From contig NZ_PVYW01000030.1 of the NCBI RefSeq assembly GCF_003001675.1, positions 30,072 to 94,071 on the forward strand: a stretch of 64,000 nucleotides of DNA, given 5' to 3'. This DNA comes from Cohnella sp. SGD-V74. GTDB lineage: Bacteria > Bacillota > Bacilli > Paenibacillales > Paenibacillaceae. The position numbers and the translations under genes were made by a program. Below the pieces are notes generated by a model. It did no database searches and was not told the origin of the DNA. It saw only the letters and a list, made by a program, of their open reading frames with translations. This document shows positions 44,001 to 52,940 of this stretch, one piece after another (position 1 is the stretch's first letter; every line of letters begins with the position of its first letter).

Positions 44001-47000
44001 GCCACAGGCGTTCCTGCATTATTCCGCTCGATCACAATCTCGTTGTTAAAAGTATCTCGCAGCGAAATCAGTCGGCCCTTGTTGTCATAATGGAAAGTGT
44101 GCGCGATCACACCGGTCAGCGCATCCCGTGTGCGGACATGTCTGCCCGATTCCAGGTCGAACTCGTAAAGCTGCAATCCGTCTTCGCTTGGAACCCGGAA
44201 GCTGCCGCTCGAAGCTCCCCAACTGGCTTGATCGCCCGGCTGATACGGACTGATCGCATTAATATGCCAGTAGTATACTGACGCATTCAGCGATGGACTA
44301 TAATACAATGTGCCGTCAAGACCGACAGCTACATATTGCGGACAGCCGATGTTAGCCGTTGAAGCTAACGGGCTTTTCTCAGGGAATACATCGATCATAT
44401 TGCAATCGGCATATGGATTGCCCGCTCTTGTGGTCAAATATCCATTTTTGTCTATTCGCAATATTCGATTAAAATACGTATCCGACATATATATACTGCC
44501 GTCTGGCGCTAGCGCAAGCCGAAAAGCACGGAAGAAAGCGTCGGTAGCAGGACCGTCCACATCGGCTTGCCCGAATCGATAGCTTCCGTTAAGCAAATCC
44601 ACTCGCTGGGCCGGCGCCGTTAACGAACCGGCGATGCGCCGGGCAATTCCGTCCTGACCGACCTTCAGAACGAAGCTACGCAAGTATTTCGGAGAAGTCG
44701 ACTCCAATTGATCCTCGTGCAGAACATACAACGTCCCGTCCGGTGCAATAGCAATATCCTGTACCACCAAATACTTGTTGCTAATCAGGATATTGTCGTC
44801 TTTGCTGTTACCGCGACCTGCGATCGTCGTAAGCATACCGTCCGGATCGATCTTACGAATATACGGGCGATAACGCATAGTTACCACTTCCAAATAGTTA
44901 TCCAGGAAATAAATCGTTCCATCTGGGCCAATCTCGACATCTCTCACCTCGATCGAAGCGCCTAATGCCGGAATGTCATCCACATAACGTTGGTTGGAAT
45001 TATAGGTTCCCCCTCCGGCTATCGTAGTAATGATCCCGTCCGGCGACACGCGCCGGATCGCGTACGCCTCCGCAATATAGACTGCTCCGTCCGGGCCAAT
45101 CGCGACGGATCTCAGGCTATTAATTCTCGCATCCGCTGCAGGGCCGCCGTCTCCATTGGTACCGCTCGCTTGCTGCTTGTTACCGGCAAATGTCGTAATG
45201 ATACCATCCGTGCCGATTTTGCGTACGCGATTAGTTCCTGTCTCAACAATGAGTAGACTTCCGTCTGGATGCGGAACGACATCACCGACGATGTAATAAT
45301 TAGCTTCTGGCGCCGGACCTCCGTCCCCCGTGCCCGTACCAAAGTTATCGCCGGAGAACCAAGCAGCCGTCGTTGCGTCATCGGACGGTAATTTCGTCTC
45401 GCCAAATCCGGTGAACACAGTACGCCCTTCTTTGTCGAAGAAGTGATGCGCATTCAGGCTCCAGCCCGCGATTCCTTGTTCTTCATACGGATTGAGCGGA
45501 CTTTCGATATCCGTTCGATAGCTTGTGGTTAGCGTCAGATTCCGCCCGTCTTGGCTACTACGACCTATTTTAGTGCCCGTTCCAATTCTACCGAATGAAG
45601 AGTTAAACTCGGTTGGAGATGCATAAAATTGCGCTGGATAAATATAAGTGATGCTGACATCTGCCGAATATCTTCCGTATAAGGAACGCCCATAGCCATC
45701 TTTACCGTCCCACTCAAACGTGTACACCTGATTCGGTGTCGGTGACAACGGAACAAATATACGCTTGCCTTGTACGACAATCTCCAATTGAATGCCCAAC
45801 AGCGAACCCGGCATCGTATCGGACGTTACCGGAATTTCCAGCGTGGAGCGGCTGCGATAACCAGGCGTCCGGTCACTGCTGTAATACATTGTTAGACTCG
45901 TGCCGGGAATTTCAATCGACTGACCTAGCGACTGATTCTCGCAGCCGATAATCGAACCTTTCTTCTTGCACGGATCTTCGCGTCCCTCTTTGTTGTTCCG
46001 ATTGTCTTTATCATTATCTGTAGGCGGCGCTTCAGCATCGTCCGGCGGACCGTACGGCCAGTTGCAATCCCATGGCGTAAAGTGATTGATCGGCGAGCGC
46101 CAGAAGGATTGGCCTTCGGTATACATTTCGGCCAGACGCTGCAATTCCGCATCAGTGATCCCAAGTGCTGTCAGCTTGGTGCCGCTGTCGGCTACATTGT
46201 CACCGTCCACATCGAGCTGGGCCATGCCATTGCTTACTTCAACCACTTGGACGATACGCCCGTTCTCGGAGGGGACCCATACTCCTTGCTTCCTGTCATA
46301 GTAGCCGATTGGCACAGCTCCGCCGACCGGAAACTCCAGGAAGTTGTCGACATACAGATAAGTCGGCTGATTAAACCTCACTTCCGTCGCGCCAGCGACA
46401 ACTGCTTCGTCAACGGACAGCTCTACCGCATAGGTATACCCGACGAATGTCGGCAATTCTCCCGGCATTGCGGCCGGTCCTCGATCGCCAACTGTGTATT
46501 CAGTGGCACGCACATTTAAGCTGTCCAGCGGCTGAGTCGTCCCGTCCGGCATTGTCATCGTAGCGGTCGTTCCCGGAGCGAACAGAATCGTAGCCTGCCG
46601 CGAACCGGCTTCGTCCGTCACGACACTGCCGCGAGCCACCTGATATTCGGTCGGCTCATCCATCTGAATGGTCGTCACTTGCGTATCGTATGGCTTCATT
46701 GCAATGTCCGGAAGCCAGCCATATTCCTTCCATGGCGCCAGCACTTTCCGCTGCAGCGGCATATAGCCTTCCCGCTCGTAATCGACCGTCAGTATTCCGC
46801 CGCCGTTCACCGCCATATCGAACGTTCCGTCGATCCGGGTCAGCGTCTGTCCGAACTCCGGGCGATTCAGAATCGTCACTTGCACTCCTGGAAGCGGCTG
46901 ACCGTCTTCATCGGTTACAATGCCGCGCAGCACGGCTACGCGCTCGGGCTTCATGACATCTGCCGCAACGCCGGTTTGAATCGGCTCATCGCCGGTGTAC

Positions 47001-48553
47001 AGGAAGTCGATCGTATCGATGAACGGCGCAATGCCGTTGTCTGGAAGTGCGGGAACCGTCATCGTGGAAGGAACCGCCGAGATCGCCGCCGATTTGTCCG
47101 ACTCGTTGCCGCTGGCATCTATTGCCGTCACGGCAAACGTATACGTGTGTCCCGGCGTCAGTCCGGTAACAGTATAGGATGCGGCAGGACCGATCTCCGT
47201 TCCCCCGTCCCACGTTGCGCCCCCGTCCGTGGAGCGGTATACGATATAACCGTCCAAATCTTCTTCGATATTCGCCGTCCAGAACAAAGCGATTTCTCCG
47301 TTGCCGGATACGGCCCCGAGGCCGCCCGGAACCGCCGGCGGAACGGTATCCTCAGCAGCATTCGGCGTCGCTTCCGCATAATCGGAACGATCGGATTCAT
47401 TGCCGCTCAGATCGTAGGCAGACACGGCAAACCAATACGCATCCCCGTTCGTGAGTCCGGTTACGGTATAGGACGTTGTATTCCCGGCGTCTGCCGTCTC
47501 GCTCCAGGTGTTCCCTTGATCGACGGACTGATAGATTTTGTAGCCGCCCAAATCCGGCTCCTCGTTTGCCGTCCAGGACAATCCGACCTCATGGGTGCCC
47601 GCGACAGCAACCAAACCCGCAGGCGCTTCAGGAGCAACCGTATCCCGAGGGCTTTCCGGCGTCGCCGACACCGTTGCCGAGAGAGAAGATTCATTGCCGT
47701 TGATGTCGTAAGCGGAGAGAGCGAAACGATACGTCGTATCGTTCGTCAAACCGTTCAGGATCCGTTCCGTGGCACGTCCCGCATCCTCATACACATGCCA
47801 AGCGTCGTCCCCGTCTTCGTAGACATAGAGCAAGTAACCGGCGAGATCGCTCTCCGTATTTGCATGCCAAGACAGCGCAATCTGCGAATCGCCGACCGCA
47901 GCGGACAGACCGCTAGGCGCGACGGGACGTTTGGTGTCGCTGCTGTTCTTCGCGGATATGAGCGCCCTTGCTTTAAGCCCGTCGTAGGTGACGGTCAGCA
48001 ACGTCAAACCGAACTTGTGGGCTTTCAGTTCTCCATCCGGCTCTACACTTGCTACCAAAGGATTGCTTATAGCGAACGCTGCGTCCGCCGTTACGTCTGT
48101 TTTCACGCCATTCCGATGCAGCATAACGGTGAACGGTTGCTTTTGTCCAATCCTTAACACGTATTTGCTCGAATCCAGCACAATTTTACCTGTATCCGGT
48201 TTGTCAACCTGAATGACCGCCACTTCCGTCAAGCCGTCATATTGGACGGTCACCGTCGTCAAGCCGGCCTTCTTGCCCGTGATGACGCCGTTCGCAACTG
48301 TCGCAATCTGGGCATCGGATACCTGATAATCGGCCTGGCCGGTTACATCGGTGTTGCCACCCACACCGCGGGCGGTCACGGTCATCAGCGTCGTTTTTCC
48401 TTCTTCCACCTTGTAATAAGAAGCATCCAGCTTCAGTATAATGCTGCCTCCAAGTCTGCTGGCGTCCGTCTTCTGCCAGTTAGACAGCGGTGCGGGCACT
48501 GCAATGCTGACGATCAGCAGCATGCACAGCCATTTGATCCAACGCATAACCAT
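41075..48553 (-). CDS. Giant secreted Rhs/YD-repeat protein with Ig-like, FnIII and NHL domains
   Basis: 2492 residues. Order: signal peptide 1-22; two Big-type Ig domains (about 38-115, 122-200); three fibronectin III domains (208-298, 305-396, 404-495); a carboxypeptidase-regulatory-like domain (537-612); a beta-rich region with an acidic Asn/Asp-rich stretch; NHL-type propeller repeats in the middle (GPDG-x-(I/V)-Y motifs); many YD repeats; then the Rhs core ending YVGNDPIQYRDPLGLF (to 2335). The 157-residue tip (2336-2492, 41075-41548) is Gly-rich, strongly beta, with five Cys, and matches no toxin I know. Rhs shells encapsulate a C-terminal cargo. No immunity gene follows; a terminator closes the transcript. 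It starts 23 bases after a VOC-SnoaL gene, RBS AAAGGAGGG. Confidence 0.88.
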   Translation of the reverse strand: MVMRWIKWLCMLLIVSIAVPAPLSNWQKTDASRLGGSIILKLDASYYKVEEGKTTLMTVTARGVGGNTDVTGQADYQVSDAQIATVANGVITGKKAGLTTVTVQYDGLTEVAVIQVDKPDTGKIVLDSSKYVLRIGQKQPFTVMLHRNGVKTDVTADAAFAISNPLVASVEPDGELKAHKFGLTLLTVTYDGLKARALISAKNSSDTKRPVAPSGLSAAVGDSQIALSWHANTESDLAGYLLYVYEDGDDAWHVYEDAGRATERILNGLTNDTTYRFALSAYDINGNESSLSATVSATPESPRDTVAPEAPAGLVAVAGTHEVGLSWTANEEPDLGGYKIYQSVDQGNTWSETADAGNTTSYTVTGLTNGDAYWFAVSAYDLSGNESDRSDYAEATPNAAEDTVPPAVPGGLGAVSGNGEIALFWTANIEEDLDGYIVYRSTDGGATWDGGTEIGPAASYTVTGLTPGHTYTFAVTAIDASGNESDKSAAISAVPSTMTVPALPDNGIAPFIDTIDFLYTGDEPIQTGVAADVMKPERVAVLRGIVTDEDGQPLPGVQVTILNRPEFGQTLTRIDGTFDMAVNGGGILTVDYEREGYMPLQRKVLAPWKEYGWLPDIAMKPYDTQVTTIQMDEPTEYQVARGSVVTDEAGSRQATILFAPGTTATMTMPDGTTQPLDSLNVRATEYTVGDRGPAAMPGELPTFVGYTYAVELSVDEAVVAGATEVRFNQPTYLYVDNFLEFPVGGAVPIGYYDRKQGVWVPSENGRIVQVVEVSNGMAQLDVDGDNVADSGTKLTALGITDAELQRLAEMYTEGQSFWRSPINHFTPWDCNWPYGPPDDAEAPPTDNDKDNRNNKEGREDPCKKKGSIIGCENQSLGQSIEIPGTSLTMYYSSDRTPGYRSRSTLEIPVTSDTMPGSLLGIQLEIVVQGKRIFVPLSPTPNQVYTFEWDGKDGYGRSLYGRYSADVSITYIYPAQFYASPTEFNSSFGRIGTGTKIGRSSQDGRNLTLTTSYRTDIESPLNPYEEQGIAGWSLNAHHFFDKEGRTVFTGFGETKLPSDDATTAAWFSGDNFGTGTGDGGPAPEANYYIVGDVVPHPDGSLLIVETGTNRVRKIGTDGIITTFAGNKQQASGTNGDGGPAADARINSLRSVAIGPDGAVYIAEAYAIRRVSPDGIITTIAGGGTYNSNQRYVDDIPALGASIEVRDVEIGPDGTIYFLDNYLEVVTMRYRPYIRKIDPDGMLTTIAGRGNSKDDNILISNKYLVVQDIAIAPDGTLYVLHEDQLESTSPKYLRSFVLKVGQDGIARRIAGSLTAPAQRVDLLNGSYRFGQADVDGPATDAFFRAFRLALAPDGSIYMSDTYFNRILRIDKNGYLTTRAGNPYADCNMIDVFPEKSPLASTANIGCPQYVAVGLDGTLYYSPSLNASVYYWHINAISPYQPGDQASWGASSGSFRVPSEDGLQLYEFDLESGRHVRTRDALTGVIAHTFHYDNKGRLISLRDTFNNEIVIERNNAGTPVAIVAPGGQRTELSVNANGELTTVTMPGGRAYSMTYDDHGLMQSFRGPNGMTTTYTYDASGLLSGGQSPVYGTMTITRQVSDNKLTVTMTRGEQATSSYSIESLDNGDMRRETIGSGGVTTVAIIKKDGSGETHYPDGTIVTTVPGPDPRWGMRAPLLASLTIRSPQGREVKINEQRGMTLADADDPLSMLSYTESMTKNGSTTTVQYDLVQRKVTQTTAENRQVVFHLDEFGRTIKKEFPAQSLAPVEYVYNAQGRVSSIIQGQYSLDYAYNSALQLVSMTDNTGRQVKYVYDAFGDIVEVEWPDGRKTTMTRDASGNTTAFAMPSGTQHKMGYNAEGHMTTFVAAGGTAPIEQIFNLNGELTETIYPSGSLVANTFDSLGRMATSNDSLINRTFTYADDTNRLKQMSAASAASGLPAQSLEFSYDGSDVTRTIWQGAANGTFDYTYDALSNVTAIDFSIPGNGFTSHTALIWDKEDRITNYGSQVFHYNGPGGMLSSVEDNGSTTAYAYDEYGRLTERRLTVSGQLQYEVKLQYDATGKVKQKTETTAQGAATYLYDYDVNGQLTEVRLGNTVTASYSYAANGNRLSHAENGAAEEWAAYDQQDRLTSRAGIDYVYNEDGFMTRRGDDTFTYSARGTLEKVDVGGEVTTYAYDALGRRVARTDASGTTQYLYGIPESVMILTASVDPTGVVTEYYYDRAGMLTGMKRNGELYPIAVDNVGTPKVITDSSGQVVKELSYDSFGVQLSDSNPAFELIFGYAGGLEDEATGLVRFGLRDYEPESGRWTARDPILLQGGQANLYVYVGNDPIQYRDPLGLFCIGATAYAGVGGGVKFCMAFGGASLCSELGFGAGGSFDLSLFEKFQETDNFGFDATISASYGPGKLTTGFKGNYDIGNACAKTGGAFKLSLGPVELDFLDLPGSTFGQGMPEIKEKKDPLTLFKEAWDDQKKLNKENGGVTIGITAAAKGYTCARLY

Positions 48554-48576
48554 CTGTCCCTCCTTTCCGCATGTAT

Positions 48577-49341
48577 CTAGTCAAACAAATCATGACTGTC
48601 GATATAAGACTGATATTGTTTGATTTTCCCTCCTTCCAGCTTGTAGGTTCCCGAGAACGGATACGATTTCCGTACGCCGTCGTGCCGCGTGTAGGTCACG
48701 ACTCCGCTGGATACGACAATCCGGCCATCATCGACCACATACGTTTCCAATCGATCGTGCGAGAGCGAGGTTACCTTGGAGAAAATGCCGTCCACCAGGC
48801 CTCTAATCGCTTCTCTGCCGACAGCCGGTGGGAGATTGGCAAACGTAAACGAGGCGTCTTCCCAATAATGCTCGAGATAAGCCTTCGTATCCTGCCGATC
48901 CACAATCGCCAACAGTTCTTCCGCGTTAAACGGACCCGGCTGCGGTGAAGCGGATGCCTGCTTGCGCAGTTCCTCCCATAAATCAATGCCGGGTACAAGG
49001 TACTGGATAAACTCGATGCAGGCGCCGTCATGGACCACGAATGCCGCTCGAACCTTCCCGGCGATGTAATCAAACGGTTCGTATAAGACTTGATGCCCCC
49101 GTACGGCCGCTTCGATGTTATCCACCTCAAAGCAAATATGCGGGTTCGAGCTGAGCGGTCCCCAGTTGCCGGCGGACTCCGGCGAGAAGCGCAGCCACTC
49201 AATCGCGTATCGATCCTGCCCCGGATCGGTGACCCACACGCCGGTTCCGGCATTGAAAATCTCGCCGCGGCGCGGCTGATCGGTAACAAGACCGATATGA
49301 TTGAATTTGTACCTGTGATTCAACTTCTGATCCAACTTCAT
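48577..49341 (-). CDS. VOC (glyoxalase-like)/SnoaL-like fusion protein
   Basis: 254 residues. Residues 10-120 resemble a vicinal-oxygen-chelate fold (FNHIGLVTDQP..., HICFEVDNIEAAVRG, FVVHDGACIEFIQYL). Residues 135-254 form an NTF2/SnoaL-like cone (ELLAIVDRQDTKAYLEHYWEDASFTFANLPPAVGREAIRG..., YPFSGTYKLEGGKIKQYQSY), a fold used by cyclases, isomerases and ketosteroid-type enzymes. No signal peptide. AGGAGAG lies 9 bases before the ATG. It is placed directly ahead of the giant Rhs gene with a 23-base gap, so both should be on one mRNA. Its substrate is unknown. Confidence 0.78.
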   Translation of the reverse strand: MKLDQKLNHRYKFNHIGLVTDQPRRGEIFNAGTGVWVTDPGQDRYAIEWLRFSPESAGNWGPLSSNPHICFEVDNIEAAVRGHQVLYEPFDYIAGKVRAAFVVHDGACIEFIQYLVPGIDLWEELRKQASASPQPGPFNAEELLAIVDRQDTKAYLEHYWEDASFTFANLPPAVGREAIRGLVDGIFSKVTSLSHDRLETYVVDDGRIVVSSGVVTYTRHDGVRKSYPFSGTYKLEGGKIKQYQSYIDSHDLFD

Positions 49342-49423
49342 TTTGATCCACTCTCCTATTGGCGATTTAAGTTAAGTTCATGTCGGGTCTTCCCCCCCCA
49401 GTGATTATAAGCATATAAAACAA

Positions 49424-49459
49424 AACCCGAACTACTCAGTATTGAGAGTAGTTCGGGTT
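49424..49459 (-). terminator. Intrinsic terminator after the cupin gene
   Basis: CCCGAACTACTC (49426-49437) pairs perfectly with GAGTAGTTCGGG (49446-49457). On the minus strand TTTTGTTTT follows, giving a good terminator for the cupin gene. Confidence 0.82.
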
Positions 49460-49488
49460 CATTGGCTATGGGACAGCCCTTCTATCCG

Positions 49489-50052
49489 TTATTCCGCAGC
49501 CATCGCTTCGGCTTTCGTCTTGTGAACGGTGCCCGGCGGATGATGCGGCGGCGCATAGATCGTATAGATTTTCAACGGTTCGTCTCCCGTGTTGATGAGG
49601 TTGTGCCAAGTTCCCGCGGGTACCATGACGGCGTAGCCCTCGGAAATCTGCTGCACGTTATCCAGCCTGTCTTTGTCCTTCCCCATCCGGACGACGCCTC
49701 GTCCCTCTTCGATTCGAATGAACTGGTCGGTGTCCGGGTGTACCTCCAGACCGATGTCGCCTCCGACGCCGATGCTCATCAAGGTGACTTGCAGATGATC
49801 TCCCGTCCATAGCGCGGTTCGGTAAGCGTCGTTCTGCTCCGCGGCCTCCTCGATATCAATGGCTAACGGCTCCTTCCCGTAATCCTTCAACACGATTCTG
49901 TCTTCGGAACGCGTGATTCCCGGATGCGCCGAGGGATATGGATAAGTCCCGGGATATCGGTAAGCAGCGGGGTATCCGAGCGCATAGCCGTAGTAATAGT
50001 ACGGAGCGTTAATGCCGGCGGTGGTCGGATAAGCGACGGGGGCAAGATACAT
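49489..50052 (-). CDS. Cupin-domain protein with Tyr/Pro-rich N-terminus
   Basis: 187 residues from ATG 50052 (GGAGGGAAATCAA RBS; an ATG at 50067 lies upstream of that RBS and was rejected). Residues 1-50 are rich in Tyr, Pro, Ala and Gly (PYYYYGYALGYPAAYRYPG), like spore-coat or surface adhesive segments. Residues 75-170 form a single cupin: GLEVHPDTDQFIRIEEGRGVV and MVPAGTWHNLINTG hold the His/Glu metal ligands (H, D-x-x-Q, E, H). The family is broad (isomerases, dioxygenases, binding proteins). The N-terminus suggests a coat-associated enzyme, an inference only. It lies downstream of the NarL-type regulator on the same strand. Confidence 0.82.
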   Translation of the reverse strand: MYLAPVAYPTTAGINAPYYYYGYALGYPAAYRYPGTYPYPSAHPGITRSEDRIVLKDYGKEPLAIDIEEAAEQNDAYRTALWTGDHLQVTLMSIGVGGDIGLEVHPDTDQFIRIEEGRGVVRMGKDKDRLDNVQQISEGYAVMVPAGTWHNLINTGDEPLKIYTIYAPPHHPPGTVHKTKAEAMAAE

Positions 50053-50063
50053 TTGATTTCCCT

Positions 50064-50096
50064 CCATAGGTTGATAAATCCATCATATGCCTATGG
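50064..50096 (-). promoter_or_regulatory. Inverted repeat over the cupin leader and RBS edge
   Basis: CCATAGG (50064-50070) and CCTATGG (50090-50096) are 7-bp inverted arms 19 bases apart. On the minus strand the second arm runs straight into the GGAGGG RBS, so an mRNA hairpin could limit translation, or the repeat may bind a regulator. Confidence 0.35.
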
Positions 50097-50134
50097 GCGA
50101 AATCTGCTCCCTTCGCACGCGGCTGCCGCATCGA

Positions 50135-50830
50135 TTACGTCAAACGATACTTCTGCACGAGCCGGCGCGCTTCGCGCCTATCGATAACCTGCAGCTTGTT
50201 CAAAATGTTGGAGACGTTGTTGGCCACCGTCTTCGCACTGATCTGCAGACGCTCGGCGATTTGGGCATTCGTGTCGCCGCGGGCGATCCGGATCAGCACT
50301 TCCGCTTCCCGACGGGTCAATTCCTCGAAGATCGGAATCGCGGACAGTTCCGCTGCCGCGGCCGGATCGTCTTCCCCCGTGCCGGATTCGGCTGTCGGCT
50401 GCGACGGAGCGGCCTGCGCCGCGAAATGCCGCATCATGCGCTCCGCGACGCCCGTACCGAACACGGCTCCTCCGCTGCCGACCATGCGGATCGCCTGAAG
50501 CAGCTCCTCTTCCTCCGCATCCTTCAGCACGTAGCCTCTGGCTCCGACCCGCAGCGCGGCAAACACCGAGTGGTCGTCGCGGTACATGGTCAGCATAAGC
50601 ACCGATACGGACGGACACCGCTCCTTGATCACCTGCGTCGCTTCAATGCCGTTCATGCCGGGCATGCGAATATCCATCAGCACGAGATCGGGCTGCAGCC
50701 GCTCGGTTAATTCGACAGCTTCCTCCCCGCTGCATGCTTCTCCGACCACCTCCAAATCTTCGGTAGTCGACAGCAATCTTCGCACCCCGCTTCGAAACAT
50801 GGGGTGATCCTCGGCGATGATAATTTTCAT
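50135..50830 (-). CDS. NarL/FixJ-type response regulator
   Basis: 231 residues from ATG 50830 (GGAGTGGGATT upstream). Receiver domain with D8-like pocket (AEDHPMF), phospho-acceptor D53 in LVLMDIRMPGMNG, T/K switch residues (LTMYRD, VLKDAEEEEL). LuxR-type helix-turn-helix at about 165-225 (LTRREAEVLIRIARGDTNAQIAERLQISAKTVANNVSNILNKL). It begins 10 bases after the kinase stop and is its partner. The cupin gene and the divergent membrane-protein gene are nearby candidate targets. Confidence 0.93.
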   Translation of the reverse strand: MKIIIAEDHPMFRSGVRRLLSTTEDLEVVGEACSGEEAVELTERLQPDLVLMDIRMPGMNGIEATQVIKERCPSVSVLMLTMYRDDHSVFAALRVGARGYVLKDAEEEELLQAIRMVGSGGAVFGTGVAERMMRHFAAQAAPSQPTAESGTGEDDPAAAAELSAIPIFEELTRREAEVLIRIARGDTNAQIAERLQISAKTVANNVSNILNKLQVIDRREARRLVQKYRLT

Positions 50831-50840
50831 AATCCCACTC

Positions 50841-52940
50841 CTATAGAGGCAGTAAGGCCCATACGCGGGTACCTCCGCCGGCCGGCCGGTCCATGCCGCA
50901 TTCACCGCCGATCTCGGCAGCCCGTTCCCGGATGGACAGCAGCCCGATTCCGCCGGACGTCCCGTAATCGGACCGGCTCGCTACGCCGATGCCGTCATCG
51001 GTCACTTCGACTCTCAGCCGGCTGTCTCCGTCGAGGCTGAGATGGATTTCGCATACGCGGGCCTGAGCATGCTTGACGACGTTGACGATCGATTCCGTGA
51101 CGATGCGATAGACGGCGACCTCTACCGCGGCGCTTAGTCCGGGCAGCGTCTCCGGCGGCTCGAACCGGAACTCCGGGCCCGGCCGCTCCCCGGCGCCCGC
51201 GATCAGCGCGGCGGAGTGGGCCATCTCCTCCATCCGGGCGCGAATCGCCCCTATCAGCCCCAGCTGGTCCAGCGCCGTCGGCCGCATGTCGCGAACGAGC
51301 GTCCGGATATCCTCGACGGAGGCGCGGATCATGCCTCCCAGCTCATCCAGCATGGCCGACGCGGCGGCGGGATCCCTGTCCACGAACTTGCGCGCGGTCG
51401 CCGCGTGAAGCGCCAAGGCGGCCAGCTTCGGCGCCAGATCGTCGTGCAGGTTATTCCTCAGCCGCCTCCGCTCTTCTTCCCTGGCAAGAACCAGCCGCTC
51501 GCGCGAATCCTGCAAATCCTCGGCCAATCTCGTCATGCTCCGCAGCATATCGGCATTGTTGACGATAGGCGCGATATGCCGCAGCAGCACCTGCAGGAAA
51601 ATCTCGTCTTCCGCGGAGAAAGCTTCTCCTTCCGAACGGCAGGCTGCATACAGCGTGCCGAGAGTCTTCCCTTGCAGCACGATGGGGAACGCCTGCGCCG
51701 CGGATCGTTCGCGAAGCGCTCCGGCCTGCGCCAGCAGCGTCTCCTGCCCGGCTATGCCGACGGCAATGCCGGCGTAGGGCAAGCGAAGCGCCTCCTTCAC
51801 TTGGCGGGCGGCCGCTTCCAGCATCTCTTGCGGTGTAATCGGCTGCATCATACGGTTTCCCAACTCCAGCAGCACGGCGTAAGGATCGTCGTGGCGCCCT
51901 TTCATCCAACGGTTCACCAGCCGCTGCAGCCGCTCTTTGAGAGGGCCGAATGCCGCGGCCACGATGCCGGTCGCGATCAGCGAGACGATATAGTCGTTGC
52001 GATGGTCGATCAGAGCGCCCAAGTACAGGACGATCGCCGTGTAGATCAGCACCACGCAGACGGTGAGCGCTCCGTACAAGATCGTCCGGTTTACGAGCGG
52101 ATTGATGTCCCACAGCCTTTTGCGCAGCACAGCCAGCGTGAGCGTTGCCGGAATGGCGGACAGCACCAGATGAAGCGAGGCATTCAGTCCGATGAAGTAC
52201 GAGGCTCTGCCCTGATGGAATTCCGGCTCGAACAGCATAGTGACGAAGCAGTAGCCGGCAATTCCGACGGCGACCCCGTAGACGACCCACTTCGTCTGCT
52301 GACGCTCGGCGGGCGACGAGACGCGGCGAAACCGGTAAGCTTGGGCGCTGATAAGCAAGCCCATCCAGCACAGAAACCAGATCAATTGCCAATAATCCGG
52401 CCAGCCTGCGCTCTCCCAGAAGTTCCCCCCGTATGCGAGGTTCGCGACAACGAATGCGGTCACCGGCAGCAAAGCCCAACGAGACCACGAAGGAGCGAAC
52501 CGGCCGTTGGGGAACAGCAGACAAAACAGCGACAGGGAAATCCAGCCGATCGCCGATACTCCGTCGAACCACAGCCTCGTCCAGGACTCGGGAGCGGTGC
52601 CCACAACCGCAAGCACCGGGAACGACGTGCCGAACGATACCATCGCCAGCGCCGCCACGATGCCCATCGGCTCGCGGGCGCCTTTCCACAGCAGAGTCGC
52701 TGCGGAAGCATAGTAAGCCGCGGTCAAGGCGCAATCGATCGCGACGAGGGCGGCCGCCGTCGTGCGAGCGGTCAGGAACCCCCCGCCAAAGGCAAGCGGA
52801 GGCACGGACAGGCCGCAACCGTCGGCAAAGCATTGCGCCAGAAGCGCATCGTAATAGGCCGGTATTGCTTTCGCATACAAGGCGGCTGTCGCCGCGAAGA
52901 AGAGGCCGACGAGCAGCCGCAGAATTCGCATCGTTTTCAT
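50841..52940 (-). CDS. Sensor histidine kinase with membrane and GAF-like domains (LiaS/NarX-type HisKA_3)
   Basis: 699 residues from ATG 52940. About eight to nine hydrophobic spans occupy 1-330, a GAF-like domain about 345-470, then HisKA_3 with H499 in RNNLHDDLAPKL and a HATPase domain (VVKHAQARVCE, DDGIGV, GGIGLLSIRER). The start is not secure: the frame is open to 53195, there is no clear RBS before 52940, and a TATAAT (52952-52947) lies so close that the message would be nearly leaderless. It is co-transcribed with the NarL-type regulator. The ligand is unknown. Confidence 0.87.
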   Translation of the reverse strand: MKTMRILRLLVGLFFAATAALYAKAIPAYYDALLAQCFADGCGLSVPPLAFGGGFLTARTTAAALVAIDCALTAAYYASAATLLWKGAREPMGIVAALAMVSFGTSFPVLAVVGTAPESWTRLWFDGVSAIGWISLSLFCLLFPNGRFAPSWSRWALLPVTAFVVANLAYGGNFWESAGWPDYWQLIWFLCWMGLLISAQAYRFRRVSSPAERQQTKWVVYGVAVGIAGYCFVTMLFEPEFHQGRASYFIGLNASLHLVLSAIPATLTLAVLRKRLWDINPLVNRTILYGALTVCVVLIYTAIVLYLGALIDHRNDYIVSLIATGIVAAAFGPLKERLQRLVNRWMKGRHDDPYAVLLELGNRMMQPITPQEMLEAAARQVKEALRLPYAGIAVGIAGQETLLAQAGALRERSAAQAFPIVLQGKTLGTLYAACRSEGEAFSAEDEIFLQVLLRHIAPIVNNADMLRSMTRLAEDLQDSRERLVLAREEERRRLRNNLHDDLAPKLAALALHAATARKFVDRDPAAASAMLDELGGMIRASVEDIRTLVRDMRPTALDQLGLIGAIRARMEEMAHSAALIAGAGERPGPEFRFEPPETLPGLSAAVEVAVYRIVTESIVNVVKHAQARVCEIHLSLDGDSRLRVEVTDDGIGVASRSDYGTSGGIGLLSIRERAAEIGGECGMDRPAGGGTRVWALLPL

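Noticed and set aside
39587..49341. Idea that the whole 39-49 kb block is a contact-dependent toxin island
   Set aside because: There is no immunity gene, secretion gene or orphan tips; only the Rhs shell supports it.
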